Shown here: positions 14,305-16,746 of the stretch, piece by piece | Numbering within the stretch: the first letter of the stretch is position 1 | Layout of the letters: each line of letters starts with the position of its first letter | NCBI GenBank assembly: GCA_964528155.1 | Contig: CAZGRL010000079.1 | Coordinates: 1-16,746, forward strand | Source: G001797105 sp964528155 | Lineage (GTDB): Bacteria > Chloroflexota > Anaerolineae > Anaerolineales > E44-bin32 | Length of the DNA: 16,746 nt | Reading direction: 5' to 3' | Position numbers and translations under genes: made by a program | Notes under the pieces: model-generated | Seen by the model: the letters and a program-made list of their open reading frames with translations, nothing else | Told to the model about the DNA's origin: nothing | The model's database searches: none

Positions 14305-15287
14305 TCGCCAAACCGCTCCGGGTGCAAGATATGGGCAACCCGCTCAAGCCCTTCAACCAATCGCGGGCCGGGCAGATCGAGCAAGTCCGTGTCGATCTCA
14401 TAGACACGGTCCGCCTGAACGGCTCCGATTTCTGCCCAGCCGGCACGCGCCTTGAGCGAATCGACCGTCGTTGGCACAAATGGGCCGCCGGCGAAGATGA
14501 TGACCCGCGGGTCACGCACGACAATCTCCTCAATGCTCAACTGGCCCCAACCCTCGATGTCCGAAGCGATGTTGTCGCCCCCGGCCAGCTCGAGTATCTG
14601 TTGCTGGAATGTGCCGCTGCCCGTTGTCCATGGTGCCCTCGGGTTGCTCCCGTCGATTTCATAAAACAGCTTGACGGGCTCAACTCCGGCGACGGCCGCC
14701 GTTACGTCGGCATAACGGGCCTGCAATTTGGCCACCAACTCAAACGCCTCGTCGGCGTGGCCGGCCAACACACCCACCGTCAGCAGGTTGTCGAACAGGT
14801 CGCCAAAATCCTCCGGGTTTCCAATGACGAATACCGGTAGGCCGACATCCTCCAGTGCCTGGAGCTGCTCCGGCGGTGTGATCCCTGCCGCCAGCACCAG
14901 ATCGGGCTGGAGTCCGACGATCGCTTCGGTGTTCAGTTCGCCGTAAGTGCTGCCGATGCTGGCAATCGCCTGCGCCTGCTCCGGATAATCGGAGAATTCA
15001 TCTCGCCCAACCAGCTGGTTTCCGGCGTCGACGGCGAAAAGAATCTCGGTGTTCGACGGCGCCAGCGAGATAATCCTGGCGGCGGGCTGTGAGAGGGTCA
15101 GTTGCCTGCCCCGACCGTCGCTCATCGTGATCGGCGTCCGCGTCGGTGCTTCGGTCGGGGTGCTGGTCGCTTCGGCGGGCGTCCCCGTCGGCGGGGCCGG
15201 AGTCTGCGTCAGAGCCGGGCCGGCACAAGCCCAAAGGGCAAATGAGCACGCCAGGAAAAGTGGGAAACACGCATGGATTGATTTCAT
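14301..15287 (-). CDS. btuF: Cobalamin/corrinoid-binding lipoprotein of the BtuFCD importer
   Basis: The 328-residue product is a class III substrate-binding lipoprotein. Residues 1-21 form the signal with lipobox ALWAC (Cys21). Residues 22-53 are a Thr/Pro/Ala linker ('PPTGTPAEATSTPTEAPT') that spaces the domain from the membrane. The TroA-like domain follows: 'ARIISLAPSNTEILFAV', 'GRDEFSDYPEQA', 'GELNTEAIVGLQPDLVLA', 'DIEGWGQLSIEEIVVRDP', and 'RLVEGLERVAHILHP' at the end. These are typical BtuF features. ATG 15287 was chosen over in-frame codons further upstream because it gives a clean signal peptide, follows gggagaggcgaa, and lies after the riboswitch terminator. It is the first gene of the operon. 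Confidence 0.93.
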   Translation of the reverse strand: MKSIHACFPLFLACSFALWACAGPALTQTPAPPTGTPAEATSTPTEAPTRTPITMSDGRGRQLTLSQPAARIISLAPSNTEILFAVDAGNQLVGRDEFSDYPEQAQAIASIGSTYGELNTEAIVGLQPDLVLAAGITPPEQLQALEDVGLPVFVIGNPEDFGDLFDNLLTVGVLAGHADEAFELVAKLQARYADVTAAVAGVEPVKLFYEIDGSNPRAPWTTGSGTFQQQILELAGGDNIASDIEGWGQLSIEEIVVRDPRVIIFAGGPFVPTTVDSLKARAGWAEIGAVQADRVYEIDTDLLDLPGPRLVEGLERVAHILHPERFGE

Positions 15288-15339
15288 TTCGCCTCTCCCG
15301 CATCTTTGTCGGCTAGATGGCCAAAAGCTATCCAAGTAC

Positions 15340-15370
15340 AAAAAAAGCCCCTGCCTGTCTTGCAGGGGCT
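15340..15370 (-). terminator. Intrinsic terminator of the cobalamin riboswitch leader
   Basis: On the reverse strand agcccctgc pairs perfectly with gcaggggct around a seven-base loop and is followed by seven T (seven A at 15340-15346 on the + strand). It lies between the aptamer and btuF, so it is probably the expression platform: bound cobalamin would favour termination. Confidence 0.9.
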
Positions 15371-15420
15371 TCAGTGACAAATAGCTCAGTTCCCCACCCC
15401 TGCCTCGAGAGTGAATGGAA

Positions 15421-15560
15421 CACAGGCTAGGCGGGCGTCCTGGCTTACCGCCGAAGCGGATCACAGTTGCGGGTCAGCGCCGGACTCCGGCCCATTTGGG
15501 CCGCCACCGGCTTCGCCATTGTGCCCTCCCATCCGGGGGAGCGGGCACCTAGTCTGCCTG
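15421..15560 (-). ncRNA. Cobalamin riboswitch aptamer
   Basis: Read on the reverse strand, the leader has the conserved blocks of the B12 aptamer in order: ggtgcccgc (15549-15541), a purine-rich ggatgggaggg stretch, a ggtgg segment, gcaactgtgatcc (15470-15458) and the B12 box taagccagga (15447-15438). Terminal segments caggc and gcctg can close helix P1. An intrinsic terminator lies 50 bases downstream and the controlled gene is btuF, so the whole import/remodelling operon should be repressed when cobalamin is plentiful. Confidence 0.92.
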
Positions 15561-15580
15561 ATTATTCGATTGTCGGGCAC

Positions 15581-15609
15581 ATTGTACAGGCCAACTCAAG
15601 GGACTGCAA
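15581..15609 (-). promoter_or_regulatory. Candidate sigma-70 promoter of the cobamide operon
   Basis: On the reverse strand TTGCAG (15609-15604) and TACAAT (15586-15581) are separated by exactly 17 bp. The predicted transcript start near 15574 lies just before the riboswitch aptamer. Confidence 0.6.
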
Positions 15610-15660
15610 GTTACATTCGACAAAGGGGCATATGTCGAAAAACTTCCGCAAAGCTGAAGT

Positions 15661-16657
15661 GAGCGCACCGAGGTGAGGAAAGCCAGCAGGGATAGGCCAC
15701 AGGGCCGCCGGGGTAGGCTATGGCAGCTAGCGTTCGAATGCCGCCTGCACGGTTTCACGGAGTGATGCTGATGTTCCAGATGCCATTCAATTGCCGATGA
15801 GGTTTCGGTAGGGTCTCCCGCCGAATACGCGATTCAATGGCTGCGAGAGGATGCGAAGTGCTACTTAACGGCCATCTAGTTGCATTAGCTCAACAATGAC
15901 GGCATGTCTCTTGATCCCCCAATCCCCTCCTGGCATTCCGAGCGAAGCATCTCGAGAGACTCTGTCGGCACAAGAATGAGCATCGTCTTGAACAGGATCA
16001 GTGCCAGCGGAGCATTGGCGCCGCCTACACCAGGATCTACCTCCCCCGACAAGCTGGCCTTCATAACGGTATTCCGGCAAAGTTGTGGTAGATATTGCCA
16101 TACTGCACAGCGGTTGGTCGGGCTGCATGAATGCCCAGAAACGCACGGCGCCACCTTCTCTGACCAGCCCGGACCTTATGGTCCTAAAGGGCCCGCAGAG
16201 TTCCCCGGCCATGCGCAAAGCGATATGGGGATAGTCATGATTGGATCTGACAATTCCGAGGGCGCCGTATACGGCGCGGCTCAGACCAGCTAAGGCTAAC
16301 ACGTCGCCTGTATCTCAGGGCACAGACGCAAGGGATATCAAGTTGTATTGGCCTCTGAAGACAGTGCCGCTAGATGACACAGGTCGCGTTCGCCGGCTTA
16401 CTGGAGGTTCGTCCAGAGATGCAACGCCATGGTCTACAAGGACCACAACTTCCACCTCATGGCTCGAAGACTGCGTCTTCAGGGGACCGTCGAAGGCCAT
16501 CAGGCAGTCGTTCTTGGCAACGAACAGTAACCTATGGGATGGTAAGGAAGAACGCTTGCTCTGGCTTCTCACCAGCACAGTCACGTCGCAGCATGAGATC
16601 GGAATCGGGACCTTTCTACCTTAGCCTAGCCTCTTCCGCGGACACCACTGATTCGGC
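15661..16657. other. Gene-poor stretch upstream of the cobamide operon
   Basis: About 1 kb with no intact recognisable gene on either strand. Reverse-strand coding-like pieces occur at about 15905-16302 (listed separately). Another possible reverse-strand piece lies at 16315-16584 ('NDCLMAFDGPLKTQ', 'HEVEVVVLVDHGVASL') but has no family I can name. Nothing else stands out in 15661-15900. Confidence 0.5.
15905..16302 (-). pseudogene. Possible decayed reverse-strand gene, family unknown
   Basis: From 16302 down to about 16090 the reverse strand reads 'LALAGLSRAVYGALGIVR', 'NHDYPHIALRMAGELCGPFR' and 'SGLVREGGAVRFWAF', which looks like real protein. After about 16080 the coding-like signal moves to a different frame: 'GGANAPLALILFKTMLILVP' and 'TESLEMLRSECQEGIGG' at about 16029-15915. 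A frameshift between two natural-looking pieces suggests decay. The first piece vaguely recalls the C-terminal region of glycosyltransferases, but this is only an impression. Confidence 0.3.
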
Positions 16658-16746
16658 CTAGGGGAGTAGAAATCCATCACTGTCCGCCTTGGCCGTCAGA
16701 CACCACGTCTCGAATGCCGCACGCCAAGTGTCGTCGCCGGGCAGCT
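16658..16746 (-). CDS. C-terminal end of an unidentified reverse-strand gene
   Basis: The reverse strand is open from the right edge to a TAG at 16660-16658 and encodes 28 residues including 'LPGDDTWRAAFETWCLTAK' and 'ADSDGFLLP'. The composition and acidic/aromatic mix look like a real protein end. The gene would continue to the right of the window. Family not recognised, and the piece is too short to exclude chance. Confidence 0.35.
   Translation of the reverse strand, partial: LPGDDTWRAAFETWCLTAKADSDGFLLP

Noticed and set aside
15288..15464. N-terminal extension of btuF
   Set aside because: It would put the riboswitch terminator inside the coding region and bury the lipoprotein signal.
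5626..15887. Shared tagttgcatt sequence at about 5626 and 15878
   Set aside because: Ten matching bases with no further similarity around them. Likely chance, not a direct repeat or att pair.
1..16746. CRISPR arrays, tRNA, rRNA, full insertion sequences
   Set aside because: No regularly spaced repeats, no cloverleaf-like or rRNA-like segment and no transposase with catalytic motif was seen by reading both strands.

Overview
The window is about 60% GC bacterial DNA with short gene spacings and two predicted lipoproteins. The vitamin-B12-binding lipoprotein has a long Thr/Pro-rich linker of a kind common in Chloroflexota (Anaerolineae and relatives). I suggest a Chloroflexota-like bacterium with low to moderate confidence, from style only. 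A run of ten N at 11232-11241 shows this is a scaffold, probably draft or metagenomic.

Region 1 (1-5156, + strand) starts with the C-terminal part of a LacI-family regulator. It continues with a tightly packed operon: an NMT1/THI5-type lipoprotein substrate-binding protein, a nucleoside phosphorylase of the uridine phosphorylase type, an adenosine deaminase, an SsuB/TauB-like ATPase and an SsuC-like permease. The last four genes overlap end to start. The simplest reading is an importer for a nucleoside or base-like compound plus the enzymes that deaminate and phosphorolyse it. The transported substrate is inferred only from the neighbours.

Region 2 (5157-7818) is a low-density accessory stretch. 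It holds a decayed reverse-strand gene remnant of unknown family, an AbrB-type antitoxin with a PIN-domain toxin behind a plausible sigma-70 promoter, and a truncated reverse-strand remnant of a VirB4/TraC-like conjugation ATPase. It looks like a former integration site.

Region 3 (15609 down to 7819, - strand) is one cobamide operon. A promoter, a cobalamin riboswitch and an intrinsic terminator precede btuF-btuC-btuD-cobQ-cobT-cobS-cbiR-cobU, most of them with overlapping start and stop codons. BtuFCD imports corrinoids. The TIM-barrel protein between cobS and cobU is probably CbiR, the cobamide-remodelling hydrolase. CobU, CobT and CobS would then rebuild the nucleotide loop with a preferred lower ligand. 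CobQ adds late corrin-ring amidation. cobQ is split by the assembly gap, and the BtuD Walker B glutamate reads as alanine.

Region 4 (15661-16746) has no convincing intact gene. Reverse-strand coding-like fragments suggest a decayed gene, and a short C-terminal piece of another reverse-strand gene enters from the right edge.
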